Source of the DNA: Bacteroidales bacterium
Lineage (GTDB): Bacteria > Bacteroidota > Bacteroidia > Bacteroidales > WCHB1-69
DNA: 64,000 bases
Reading direction: 5' to 3'
Assembly (NCBI GenBank): GCA_017549765.1
Contig: JAFYNM010000008.1
Location: forward strand, 62,001 to 126,000
Shown here: in pieces, positions 27,115-34,824 of the stretch
Layout: every line of letters begins with the position of its first letter
Numbering within the stretch: position 1 is the first letter of the stretch
The notes under the pieces: model-generated
Seen by the model: the letters and a program-made list of their open reading frames with translations, nothing else
What the model was told of the DNA's origin: nothing
Databases searched by the model: none
Position numbers and translations under genes: made by a program

Positions 27115-27734
27115 CTCTCAATAATTATATAAGATCCATTAGCTCCGGGTACAGAACCTTTCACTAAAACTAAATTCTTTTCCTTCACAATCTTCAAAAT
27201 CTGAAGGTTGATGACTTTAACCTTGGCATTGCCCATCTGGCCTGCCATGCGCATACCCTTGAATACGCGGGAAGGGTAGGAGGAAGCACCCATGGAACCG
27301 GGGGCTCTCAGACGGTTGTGCTGACCGTGCGTGGCATCGCCGACACCGCCAAATCCATGACGCTTCACAACGCCCTGGAAACCTTTACCCTTGGAGATGC
27401 CGCTCACATCGACAAACTCTCCCTCAGAGAAGATGGTAACGTCCAACACCTCACCGAAACTTTTCTTGTGACCTTCCTCGAAACGAGTGAACTCGCGGAC
27501 GATCTTCTTCGGCGTGGTACCGGCCTTGGCGAAATGACCCTTCAGGGATTTCGTCGTGTTTTTCTCTTTCTTTTCGTCGTAACCCAATTGGATTGCACTG
27601 TAACCATCCTTTTCGATGGTCTTGACTTGCGTGACGACGCAAGGACCAGCCTCTAACACTGTGCACGGCACCATCTTGCCGGAGGCATCGTAGATGCTAG
27701 TCATCCCAATTTTCTTTCCTATTAATCCTGACAT
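27105..27734 (-). CDS. rplC: 50S ribosomal protein L3
   Basis: 209 residues. It opens [16 protein letters not shown] and carries [20 protein letters not shown] (about 114-133), the conserved L3 signature near the glutamine methylated in some bacteria. First gene of the cluster: rpsJ, normally directly upstream, is not there. Its promoter is at 27856-27863, with a leader of about 115 bases. Confidence 0.97.
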   Translation of the reverse strand: MSGLIGKKIGMTSIYDASGKMVPCTVLEAGPCVVTQVKTIEKDGYSAIQLGYDEKKEKNTTKSLKGHFAKAGTTPKKIVREFTRFEEGHKKSFGEVLDVTIFSEGEFVDVSGISKGKGFQGVVKRHGFGGVGDATHGQHNRLRAPGSMGASSYPSRVFKGMRMAGQMGNAKVKVINLQILKIVKEKNLVLVKGSVPGANGSYIIIERWS

Positions 27735-27772
27735 TTTTTTGTTAGTTTGTATAAATTATTAATTCATTCTGC

Positions 27773-27813
27773 ATTTTCAGTAATGCCATTCCTTGATTCA
27801 ATAAACTGAAAAT
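27773..27813 (-). promoter_or_regulatory. Hairpin in the rplC leader, candidate autoregulatory element
   Basis: Arms 27773-27781 and 27805-27813 (ATTTTCAGT/ACTGAAAAT) are perfectly complementary over 9 bp around a 23-base loop. The hairpin lies in the transcribed leader between the promoter and the rplC start, about 40 bases upstream of the ATG. There is no T-run directly after it, so it is not a simple terminator. Confidence 0.5.
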
Positions 27814-27855
27814 CAATCGTTTATTGTTCTTTTGCGGTATATACTAAAAAGCCTG

Positions 27856-27863
27856 CAAATATA
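27856..27863 (-). promoter_or_regulatory. -7 promoter element for the rplC-rpsS cluster
   Basis: Minus strand TATATTTG followed by CAGG. It lies 122 bases before the rplC start, giving an unusually long leader for this window. Confidence 0.6.
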
Positions 27864-27955
27864 CATTTTTTTCTATATCACAACACTTTGCGGATTTTTT
27901 TTTATCAACAATCCTGTTGTGCGCGCATAATGACACCCCATCCTCTCCATGTTTT

Positions 27956-27988
27956 TTTGCACACTATTCCAAAATTATTGTATTTTTG
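27956..27988 (+). promoter_or_regulatory. Full -33/-7 promoter for the TetR gene and efflux operon
   Basis: TTTG (27956-27959), 21-base spacer, TATTTTTG (27981-27988). The ATG at 28015 is about 20 bases behind the predicted transcription start. An in-frame upstream start at 27949 would lie before this promoter. Confidence 0.75.
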
Positions 27989-28014
27989 CACGCTTAAACG
28001 AAAAACGTGTAAAA

Positions 28015-28662
28015 ATGAACAAACTGAAGACTGACGAGGTGATACAGAAGGTGGCCGCCTTCCTCTTCCAGAAGTTCGGATTCGAGAAGACTTCCATGGA
28101 GGAGATCGCCCGCACAGCACATAAGTCGAAACGCTCCGTATATAACTACTTCCGCAACAAGGAGGATCTCTTCAGCTCGCTGGTCTCCTCCGAGATAGAG
28201 CACATCCGCCAGAGCCTCCAGCCCCTGACAGAGGATGAGAGCCAGCTGGTGCTGCCTCGCCTGCGCCAGTATCTGCTGCTGCGCGTGGAACTCATCGCCC
28301 GCGCCGAAAACCTTCGCGTGGCCCTGCGCGACAAGATGCTCAACGACCACGACGACCGCTTCCTGGATCTGAACAACGCCATGTCACAGTTCGAACAATG
28401 GGAGCATGGCGTCTTCAAGAAGGTCTGGTACGCCAAACCGACCGAGGACCTGTCTGGGACCGTGGAACTCCAAGCCTCCGCCTTCGCCGACATGCTCCAG
28501 GTGACTCTCAACGGTCTGACCCATACCTTCTTCGCCGAAGATAAATACGAGCAATACAAAACTTCCTATCAGATGCTGGTGGACCTTATCATCAACAGCA
28601 TCTTTTTCCAGTTTGCGGGACATCCGCTTCCCGAATACGACGGACTTCCAACATCGAATTAA
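28015..28662 (+). CDS. TetR/AcrR family transcriptional regulator
   Basis: 215 residues. The N-terminal helix-turn-helix (about 5-55) contains TSMEEIARTAHKSKRSVYNYFRNKEDLF, the standard TetR recognition region. The C-terminal ligand domain is not specifically classifiable. The start is ATG 28015, fixed by the promoter. It heads the operon TetR - lipoprotein - adaptor - RND pump - TolC, with 18 bases to the next gene. Most likely it represses the pump, being released by an efflux substrate. Confidence 0.9.
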   Translation: MNKLKTDEVIQKVAAFLFQKFGFEKTSMEEIARTAHKSKRSVYNYFRNKEDLFSSLVSSEIEHIRQSLQPLTEDESQLVLPRLRQYLLLRVELIARAENLRVALRDKMLNDHDDRFLDLNNAMSQFEQWEHGVFKKVWYAKPTEDLSGTVELQASAFADMLQVTLNGLTHTFFAEDKYEQYKTSYQMLVDLIINSIFFQFAGHPLPEYDGLPTSN

Positions 28663-28680
28663 CCATACAATATTATATAT

Positions 28681-29181
28681 ATGAAAAAACGTCATTTATT
28701 TTTGATCTCTTGTCTGTTGATCCTGTGTGTGGGATGCGAAACGTCCATGCATAAGGTTACAGGAGACTATAGCTACAAACAGTCTGGCCTGGTCGTGTTT
28801 GCGGACGCCGATGGCCAACAGGTCACCATCCTGGCTACCAAGCAAGGCCAGCTGAACATCCTGAAAGACCGGCAGAGCAAGGACGGCGACATCTTGGTGA
28901 CCTTCAACGAGATGGGTGGCGGCACCTATGTCTGCGACGGCAAAATCAAGGGCGACTCCATATTCCTGAGTCCTCACGAGTTCAGCACACGCTTCTCCAC
29001 GGCGGATTCGGTGGTGAACCTTACTCAACTGGGGAAGGTCTATACCGTGCAGTCCACGGGCCGCGGAGTCATCCGCGAGGATATGATCCTGATGGAAGAA
29101 AACTGGATCGGCCGACCGGAGGACGGAACGCTCATGCGGCTGCATGCCGACAAGATCACCCTGTTAGCAGAGAAAAACTAA
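28681..29181 (+). CDS. Lipoprotein of unknown function in the efflux operon
   Basis: 166 residues. MKKRHLFLISCLLILCVGC is a lipoprotein signal with lipobox CVGC. The mature part is predominantly beta strand with no family I recognise; it contains KVTGDYSYKQSG and MGGGTYVCDGKIKGDSIFLS. It lies between the TetR gene (18 bases) and the adaptor gene (7 bases), so it is co-transcribed with the pump and may be an accessory or sensor for it. This is inference from position only. Confidence 0.7.
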   Translation: MKKRHLFLISCLLILCVGCETSMHKVTGDYSYKQSGLVVFADADGQQVTILATKQGQLNILKDRQSKDGDILVTFNEMGGGTYVCDGKIKGDSIFLSPHEFSTRFSTADSVVNLTQLGKVYTVQSTGRGVIREDMILMEENWIGRPEDGTLMRLHADKITLLAEKN

Positions 29182-29188
29182 CCAGTAG

Positions 29189-30250
29189 ATGCCTATGAAA
29201 ACATCCATGATCATAAAGAGTCGGCTGTGGCTGGTTGCGAGCCTCTCCTTTGCCTTCATGGCGCTGTCGTGCAAACATCATGAGGAGGCGAAGGTCGAGA
29301 ATCCTGTAGAGGTATGTGTGATGACGGTGGACACGATGAGTGACGGGGTGCTCCGCTCCTATGTGGGGGAGGTCTCCGAGAATCTCTCCTTGGCTTTGGG
29401 CTTCCCGATGGGAGGCCGGGTGGAGAAGGTCTATGTGCACGAAGGCGACAAAGTCCGGGCGGGACAATTGCTGGCCTCCGTGGACAAGACGTCGGCTCGC
29501 AACGCGTACCAGTCGGCCAAGGCGACCCTTGACCAGGCCCAGGATGCTTATAACCGTCTGAAACAGGTCTATGAGCAGGGCAGTGTGGCGGAAGTCAAAT
29601 GGGTGGAGATGCAGACCAACCTGGACAAAGCCCGTTCTTTGGAACAGTTGGCCAAGAAGCAGCTGGAAGACTGCGACCTCTATGCCCCCGTCTCCGGCGT
29701 AGTGGAGCGTTGTGACGCCCAGGCAGGCGCCTCCCTTCTGCCGGGCATGCCAGCCGTCACCCTCCTGGACGTCCATACCCTGTCGGTCTCTTTCTCTGTG
29801 CCCGAAGATGACATCTCGTCCATCCGTGTCGGCGACACCGCGACGGTGCAGGTGCCGGCGCTGGATGACCGAATGCTCAAAGTGAAGATTACCGAGTGCG
29901 GGGTCTCCGCCTCCCGAGTGGTGCATAGCTATCAGGTCAAGGCGGTCTTTGTGCGCCCGCCGGCGGAACTCCTGCCGGGCATGGTCTGCAAGGTCAAAGT
30001 CGGCAAGCCCGTCACCTCTTTCCAAGGACTGGTGGTCCCGGCCAAGTGCGTGCAGACACATCCGCAAGGGCAGTGTGTGTGGCTCGTCCGCCAAGGCAAA
30101 GCACAGCGTGTCTTGGTGCAGGCCTCCGGCTTCGTGGCCAATGGCGTCCTCATCAGCGAGGGCCTCCAGCCTGGCGACACCCTGGTGACCGAGGGCATGC
30201 AGAAACTCTATCCCCAAGCTCCCGTCGTCATTCATCCCAATACCCGTTAA
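29189..30250 (+). CDS. RND efflux periplasmic adaptor (membrane fusion protein)
   Basis: 353 residues, lipoprotein signal ending MALSCKHH. A biotinyl-lipoyl half-motif, GGRVEKVYVHEGDKVRAGQL, lies near 75-94. An alpha-hairpin (about 100-160, with coiled-coil pattern) follows, then the second lipoyl half with DLYAPVSGVVERCDAQAG and the beta-barrel domain with VSFSVPEDD. This is the HlyD/AcrA-type adaptor that bridges the RND pump and TolC. The ATG at 29189 is followed by another at 29195; either could be used. Twelve bases before the pump gene. Confidence 0.93.
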   Translation: MPMKTSMIIKSRLWLVASLSFAFMALSCKHHEEAKVENPVEVCVMTVDTMSDGVLRSYVGEVSENLSLALGFPMGGRVEKVYVHEGDKVRAGQLLASVDKTSARNAYQSAKATLDQAQDAYNRLKQVYEQGSVAEVKWVEMQTNLDKARSLEQLAKKQLEDCDLYAPVSGVVERCDAQAGASLLPGMPAVTLLDVHTLSVSFSVPEDDISSIRVGDTATVQVPALDDRMLKVKITECGVSASRVVHSYQVKAVFVRPPAELLPGMVCKVKVGKPVTSFQGLVVPAKCVQTHPQGQCVWLVRQGKAQRVLVQASGFVANGVLISEGLQPGDTLVTEGMQKLYPQAPVVIHPNTR

Positions 30251-30262
30251 GATCCTGTTCCC

Positions 30263-33200
30263 ATGTCTAAGCCCAAGTCCAATCATATCCTTGCCGCTAT
30301 CCGCAGCCACAATATCATCTTTTTTATTGTGAGCTGTCTGGTGTTGTTCGGTATCTTCGGCTTGACGCAGATGAACAAGGATGAGTTCCCGCAGTTCACC
30401 ATCCGGCAGGGGGTGGTGGCGGCCATATACCCTGGGGCCTCCGCGCTCGAGGTTGAGGAACAGGTGACCAAACCCTTGGAACGCTTTCTTTTCACCTATG
30501 AGGAGGTCAATAAAGAGCTGACCTACTCCACGACCGAGAATGGAGCGGTGTATATCTATGTGGAACTGAACACCTCGGTTAAACACAAAGACGAGGTCTG
30601 GTCCAAGATCCGCCACGGCCTGCAGCTCTTCAAGAAGACCTCGTTACCTGCCGGTGTGCTGGAGGTGGTCGTGGTGGATGACTTCGGTAATACGGCCTCC
30701 ATGTTGTTGGCGGTGGAGTCTCCCGACCGTACCCCGCGCGAATTGGAGGAGTATGCCGGCCGTCTTTGCGACAACCTGCGCACGATACCCGAGATGGGCC
30801 GCATCAAGATCACAGGGCAACAAAACGAGGAGATCGCTGTTTTGGTGGACCAAGACCGTCTGGCCTCCTATGGCATCAGCCAGCGCTCCCTGCTGGTGGA
30901 GCTTGCCACGCAGGGGTTGCGCACCGTCAGTGGCAGTGTGGATAACGAGGCGGGCGAAGCGCTGGTCTTCCTGGACATGCCCTACCAGTCGGAATATGAG
31001 TTGGGAGAGCAGATCGTCTATGCCGACCCTTCCGGCAGCGTGGTGCGCCTTCGCGACATCGCCACTATCCAGCGCCGCTATGCCGAGCCCAAGAGCTGTA
31101 TCAAACATAATGGGGCACCTGCCGTGCTTATCTCCATGGAGATGAACCCCGGCAACAATATCGTCGCCTTCGGCAAGAAAGTCGAGAAGATCATCGAACA
31201 GACCCGCAAGGAGATCCCGCCCGATGTGGATATGCTGAGGATTACCAACCAGCCTAAGGTGGTGGACAAGTCGGTGATGTCTTTCTTGCGCGACCTGCTC
31301 TTCTCCATCGTGGTGGTCATCGCGGTCATGTTGCTGCTCTTTCCGTTGCGCACGGCTCTGGTCTCCAGCTCCAGTGTGCCCGTATGCACGGCCATCACGA
31401 TGGGCCTCATGTACATCTGCGGCATCGAAATGAACACGGTGACGCTGGCCGCCTTGATTGTCGTCCTCGGTATGATCGTGGACGACTCGGTGATCGTCAT
31501 CGATGGCTATTCGGACATGATCCAGGGAGGCCACTCCAACCTCTATGCGGCGGTGACGAGTACCAAGCAACTCTTTGTGCCGATGTCGCTGGCTACGCTG
31601 GCCATCTCGGGCATGTTCTTCCCGATGACGCGTATCATCACCGGGCCGTTGGGCGATTTTGTGCAGTTGTTTCCCTTTACGGTGGCCTTTGCGCTGGTCT
31701 GCTCCATCTTCTACGCGGTCTGGATCATCCCGTATATCGCCACCCGATATATCCATCGCCGGCGACCGGGAATGCAACTCGGCCGTTTCGCTGCTGCGCA
31801 GAACCGCTTCTTCGAACGACTGCAGACAATCTATGAGAAGGTGCTGTCCTGGTGCTTCCGGAATCCGGCCTTTGTCGTCTTGTTCGCCTTTTTTGCCATC
31901 GGTATGGGTGCCTTGATGTTCTCTCGTCTGCATATCCAGATGTTGCCGAAAGCCGACCGAGAGTGCTTTGCTGTGGAGATCCATCTCTCCCAAGGCAGCT
32001 CTTTGTCCCAGACCATGGCCGTTGCCGATAGCATGGAGCATATCTTGCGGGATGACCCAAGGGTTGTCTCGGTGACCTCTTTCATCGGATGTTCCTCGCC
32101 GCGTTTTCATGCCACCTATGCGCCGCAGATGGCCCACAAGAACTATGCCCAGTTTATCGTCAACACCAAGTCAGAACGAGATACCCGTCATGTGTTAAAG
32201 GATTATTCGGAAAAATATGCCCATCATTTCCCCAATGCCTATGTGCGTTTCAAACAGATCGACTATCAGGCGGTGAAGAATCCCGTGGAGGTACGGCTGA
32301 CAGGAGATGATCTTGAGACGCTGAAGCAGCTCTCGGATTCGTTGAAGAGCTTTATGAATACCCAACCATCGATGGCATGGGTGCACTCCGACATGGATGA
32401 GACCTCCCAAAACATCAGTGTGCGGCTGAAGGGCGACGAGGCTACCCGGCTGGGCGTCACCCAGAGCATGCTGTCGATATACCTCTCCTCGGCATTGGAC
32501 GGGCAGGCGCTGACCTCGGTGTGGGAGCATGACTACAAGGTGCCCGTCATGCTCTATACCGCCAGTGGTGGCAAAGATATGAGCTATCAAGATATGGAGG
32601 ACTTCCTCATCCCCACCTCCATCCCTTCAGTGTGGGTGCCCCTGCGACAGGTGGCGGATGTGCAGCCCGCCTGGAGCGAGGCGGTCATCGGCCATCGCAA
32701 CGGAATGCGCACCGTCACGGTGGGCGCCGACCTGCGCGACGGCTATAGCCAACCCGAGGTTATGAAGGTGATAGACCGATATGTGGATAATGATCTTTCC
32801 AAACATATTCCCCAGGATGTGACCCTCTCCTATGGCGGCCTTACCAGCGTCAACGGTCAGGTGATTCCGCAGATAGCGCTGAGCTTTGTCGCTGCTGTCC
32901 TGGTTCTTTTCGTTTTTCTGCTGTATCATTTTGCTAAAATAGATGTGGTTATGCTGACCCTCTCCGCCAGCCTCATCTGTATTTTCGGTGCCTCGTTGGG
33001 CCTCTTCATCTTCCGGCTCGACTTCAGCATCACCGCTGTGTTGGGAGTGGTGAGTCTCATAGGCATCATCGTCCGTAATGCCATCATCATGTTTGAATAT
33101 GCGGAGGTGCTGCGGACAGAGCAACACAAGTCGGCCAAAGAGGCGGGCTTCGAGGCGGGACGGCGCCGTATGCGCCCCATATTCTTGACATCCGCCACCA

Positions 33201-33358
33201 CGGCACTGGGCGTGATGCCCATGATCGTGGCCCACACCGCCCTCTGGATGCCCATGGGCGTGGTCATCTGCTTCGGCACTATCTTTTCACTACCGCTGGT
33301 CGTCACGGTGCTGCCCGTGGCCTACTGGCAGATTTTTAAAAAGGAGGATAAAAAATGA
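30263..33358 (+). CDS. RND family efflux transporter permease (AcrB/HAE1-like)
   Basis: 1031 residues, twelve membrane segments in two halves with two large periplasmic loops, the RND plan. The membrane segment near 400 reads VLGMIVDDSVIVIDGY, with the DD pair that carries protons. The second half has GIIVRNAIIMFEYAE near 935. FPQFTIRQGVVAAIYPGASA near 43-62 is a typical entry to the first porter domain. It exports small molecules using the proton gradient. Its last 4 bases overlap the TolC-type gene. The substrate range is not deducible; heavy-metal-type (CusA) signatures are lacking. Confidence 0.94.
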   Translation: MSKPKSNHILAAIRSHNIIFFIVSCLVLFGIFGLTQMNKDEFPQFTIRQGVVAAIYPGASALEVEEQVTKPLERFLFTYEEVNKELTYSTTENGAVYIYVELNTSVKHKDEVWSKIRHGLQLFKKTSLPAGVLEVVVVDDFGNTASMLLAVESPDRTPRELEEYAGRLCDNLRTIPEMGRIKITGQQNEEIAVLVDQDRLASYGISQRSLLVELATQGLRTVSGSVDNEAGEALVFLDMPYQSEYELGEQIVYADPSGSVVRLRDIATIQRRYAEPKSCIKHNGAPAVLISMEMNPGNNIVAFGKKVEKIIEQTRKEIPPDVDMLRITNQPKVVDKSVMSFLRDLLFSIVVVIAVMLLLFPLRTALVSSSSVPVCTAITMGLMYICGIEMNTVTLAALIVVLGMIVDDSVIVIDGYSDMIQGGHSNLYAAVTSTKQLFVPMSLATLAISGMFFPMTRIITGPLGDFVQLFPFTVAFALVCSIFYAVWIIPYIATRYIHRRRPGMQLGRFAAAQNRFFERLQTIYEKVLSWCFRNPAFVVLFAFFAIGMGALMFSRLHIQMLPKADRECFAVEIHLSQGSSLSQTMAVADSMEHILRDDPRVVSVTSFIGCSSPRFHATYAPQMAHKNYAQFIVNTKSERDTRHVLKDYSEKYAHHFPNAYVRFKQIDYQAVKNPVEVRLTGDDLETLKQLSDSLKSFMNTQPSMAWVHSDMDETSQNISVRLKGDEATRLGVTQSMLSIYLSSALDGQALTSVWEHDYKVPVMLYTASGGKDMSYQDMEDFLIPTSIPSVWVPLRQVADVQPAWSEAVIGHRNGMRTVTVGADLRDGYSQPEVMKVIDRYVDNDLSKHIPQDVTLSYGGLTSVNGQVIPQIALSFVAAVLVLFVFLLYHFAKIDVVMLTLSASLICIFGASLGLFIFRLDFSITAVLGVVSLIGIIVRNAIIMFEYAEVLRTEQHKSAKEAGFEAGRRRMRPIFLTSATTALGVMPMIVAHTALWMPMGVVICFGTIFSLPLVVTVLPVAYWQIFKKEDKK

Positions 33359-34707
33359 AGACATGGAGAAATTATGGGCTGCTTGTCATGCTCTGCATGC
33401 TCCTCTGCGGTGGACTCTGCGGACAGTCGCTCTCGTTGGACACCTGCCTGACTCTGGCCCTGCAACACGATGCCACTGTCTGTAATGCCCAGCTGAATGT
33501 CGAGACCGCCCGTTTGGTCAAAAAGCAGGCCTTCACCAAATACTTCCCCAATGTGAGCGGCGTGGCCCTCGGCTATTATGCTCTGCACCCATTGGTGGAG
33601 TATGGCATCGATGATATCGACAATGCGACGGCCCGGCAGTGGTTGCACAACTTCTATATGCAATATGGTCACGCCTTGGGAATACCGGAGTCGCTCTCTT
33701 TTGCTGAAAAAGGACTCTCCGTAGGAGCCACTCTCGTGCAGCCCCTCTTTATGGGCGGTCAGATTGCCAACGGCAACCAGCTTGCCAGGGTAGGGGTGGA
33801 GGCTGCCGAACTGCAATATGGCCTCCGTCAGCAGGAAGCCCTTCTGAAGACGGAACAAAGCTATTGGCTGGTGGTCTCCCTGAAGGCCAAACAACGGACC
33901 GTTCTGAGCGCATTGGACTTTCTGGATACCCTCTATCGGGATGCCCAGACGGCTCAGACAGCAGGACTGATAACGCGTAACGAGGTGCTCAAGGTTTCCC
34001 TGAAACGCACGGAGATGCAGTCCAATCTGCTGACCATACAGAATGGTATCCTCTTGGCGCAAAGAGCCTTGTGCCAGATGATCGGAGTTCCATATTCGGA
34101 TGAGATAGAACTTACCGACACACTCCCGGCTGTCGTGAACGACCCCAAGAACCTCTATGCGGATCCCGACGCAGCCGTCTCCCACAGGATGGAGAGCCGA
34201 CTGCTGAACCTGCAGGTGGAAGCGGCCCGGTTGCAACGGCGGATGACCCTCGGCGAAGCCTTGCCGCATCTGATGGTAGGGGCAGGCTTTGCATACGGCA
34301 ACCTCGTCTTTGACGACTACGCCGCCAATGGACTCGTCTTCGCCTCTTTGCAGGTGCCCTTGACAGGCTGGTGGGAGAATGCCTATAAGCAGAAGGAGGC
34401 CACCCTCAAGATGCAGGCTGCCCAACGCGACTATGTTGACCTGACAGAAAAGATGACCCTGGAGACCCGACAGGCTTGGAATAGTTTGGAGGAACGCTTT
34501 GCCCAGTTGGACCTCATGGAGAAGATGGTCGAGGAGGCTTACGCGAACCTGCAGACTACCCGGCAAAACTACGAGGCAGGTCTGGTGCCGCTCTCCGATC
34601 TTCTGGAGGCCCAGACCCTCTATTGCAACGCCTTGGACCAACAGGTGGATCGGCAGATAGACTTCAAGATGGCCGAAGCCCGCTATCTCCAGCTGACCCG
34701 TTTCTGA
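33355..34707 (+). CDS. TolC family outer membrane efflux protein
   Basis: 450 residues with signal peptide (ending GGLCGQS). The OEP repeats show as long amphipathic helices, with SLDTCLTLALQHDATVCNAQLN near the start and a second copy with RQNYEAGLVPLSDLLEAQTL near 403-422. It forms the outer-membrane channel of the tripartite pump. It overlaps the permease gene by 4 bases (ATGA), so the three pump genes are translationally linked. It is the last gene of this unit. Confidence 0.93.
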   Translation: MKTWRNYGLLVMLCMLLCGGLCGQSLSLDTCLTLALQHDATVCNAQLNVETARLVKKQAFTKYFPNVSGVALGYYALHPLVEYGIDDIDNATARQWLHNFYMQYGHALGIPESLSFAEKGLSVGATLVQPLFMGGQIANGNQLARVGVEAAELQYGLRQQEALLKTEQSYWLVVSLKAKQRTVLSALDFLDTLYRDAQTAQTAGLITRNEVLKVSLKRTEMQSNLLTIQNGILLAQRALCQMIGVPYSDEIELTDTLPAVVNDPKNLYADPDAAVSHRMESRLLNLQVEAARLQRRMTLGEALPHLMVGAGFAYGNLVFDDYAANGLVFASLQVPLTGWWENAYKQKEATLKMQAAQRDYVDLTEKMTLETRQAWNSLEERFAQLDLMEKMVEEAYANLQTTRQNYEAGLVPLSDLLEAQTLYCNALDQQVDRQIDFKMAEARYLQLTRF

Positions 34708-34757
34708 CCCGCTGTTTTAGGTGGGATTATTTTACATGGTGATGAACAAAAATTATG

Positions 34758-34765
34758 TATATTTG
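34758..34765 (+). promoter_or_regulatory. -7 promoter element for the M13 peptidase gene
   Basis: TATATTTG followed by CCC, 59 bases before the ATG at 34825. The 117-base gap holds no other feature I can support. Confidence 0.6.
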
Positions 34766-34824
34766 CCCTCCCTCGCAAAAAGGGGAAATATTATCTTAAT
34801 CACCTGTAAATTAGAAGTTTACTT

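Noticed and set aside
30644-32137. 497-codon open frame on the minus strand
   Set aside because: Antisense to the RND permease; histidine- and aspartate-rich translation typical of a shadow frame.
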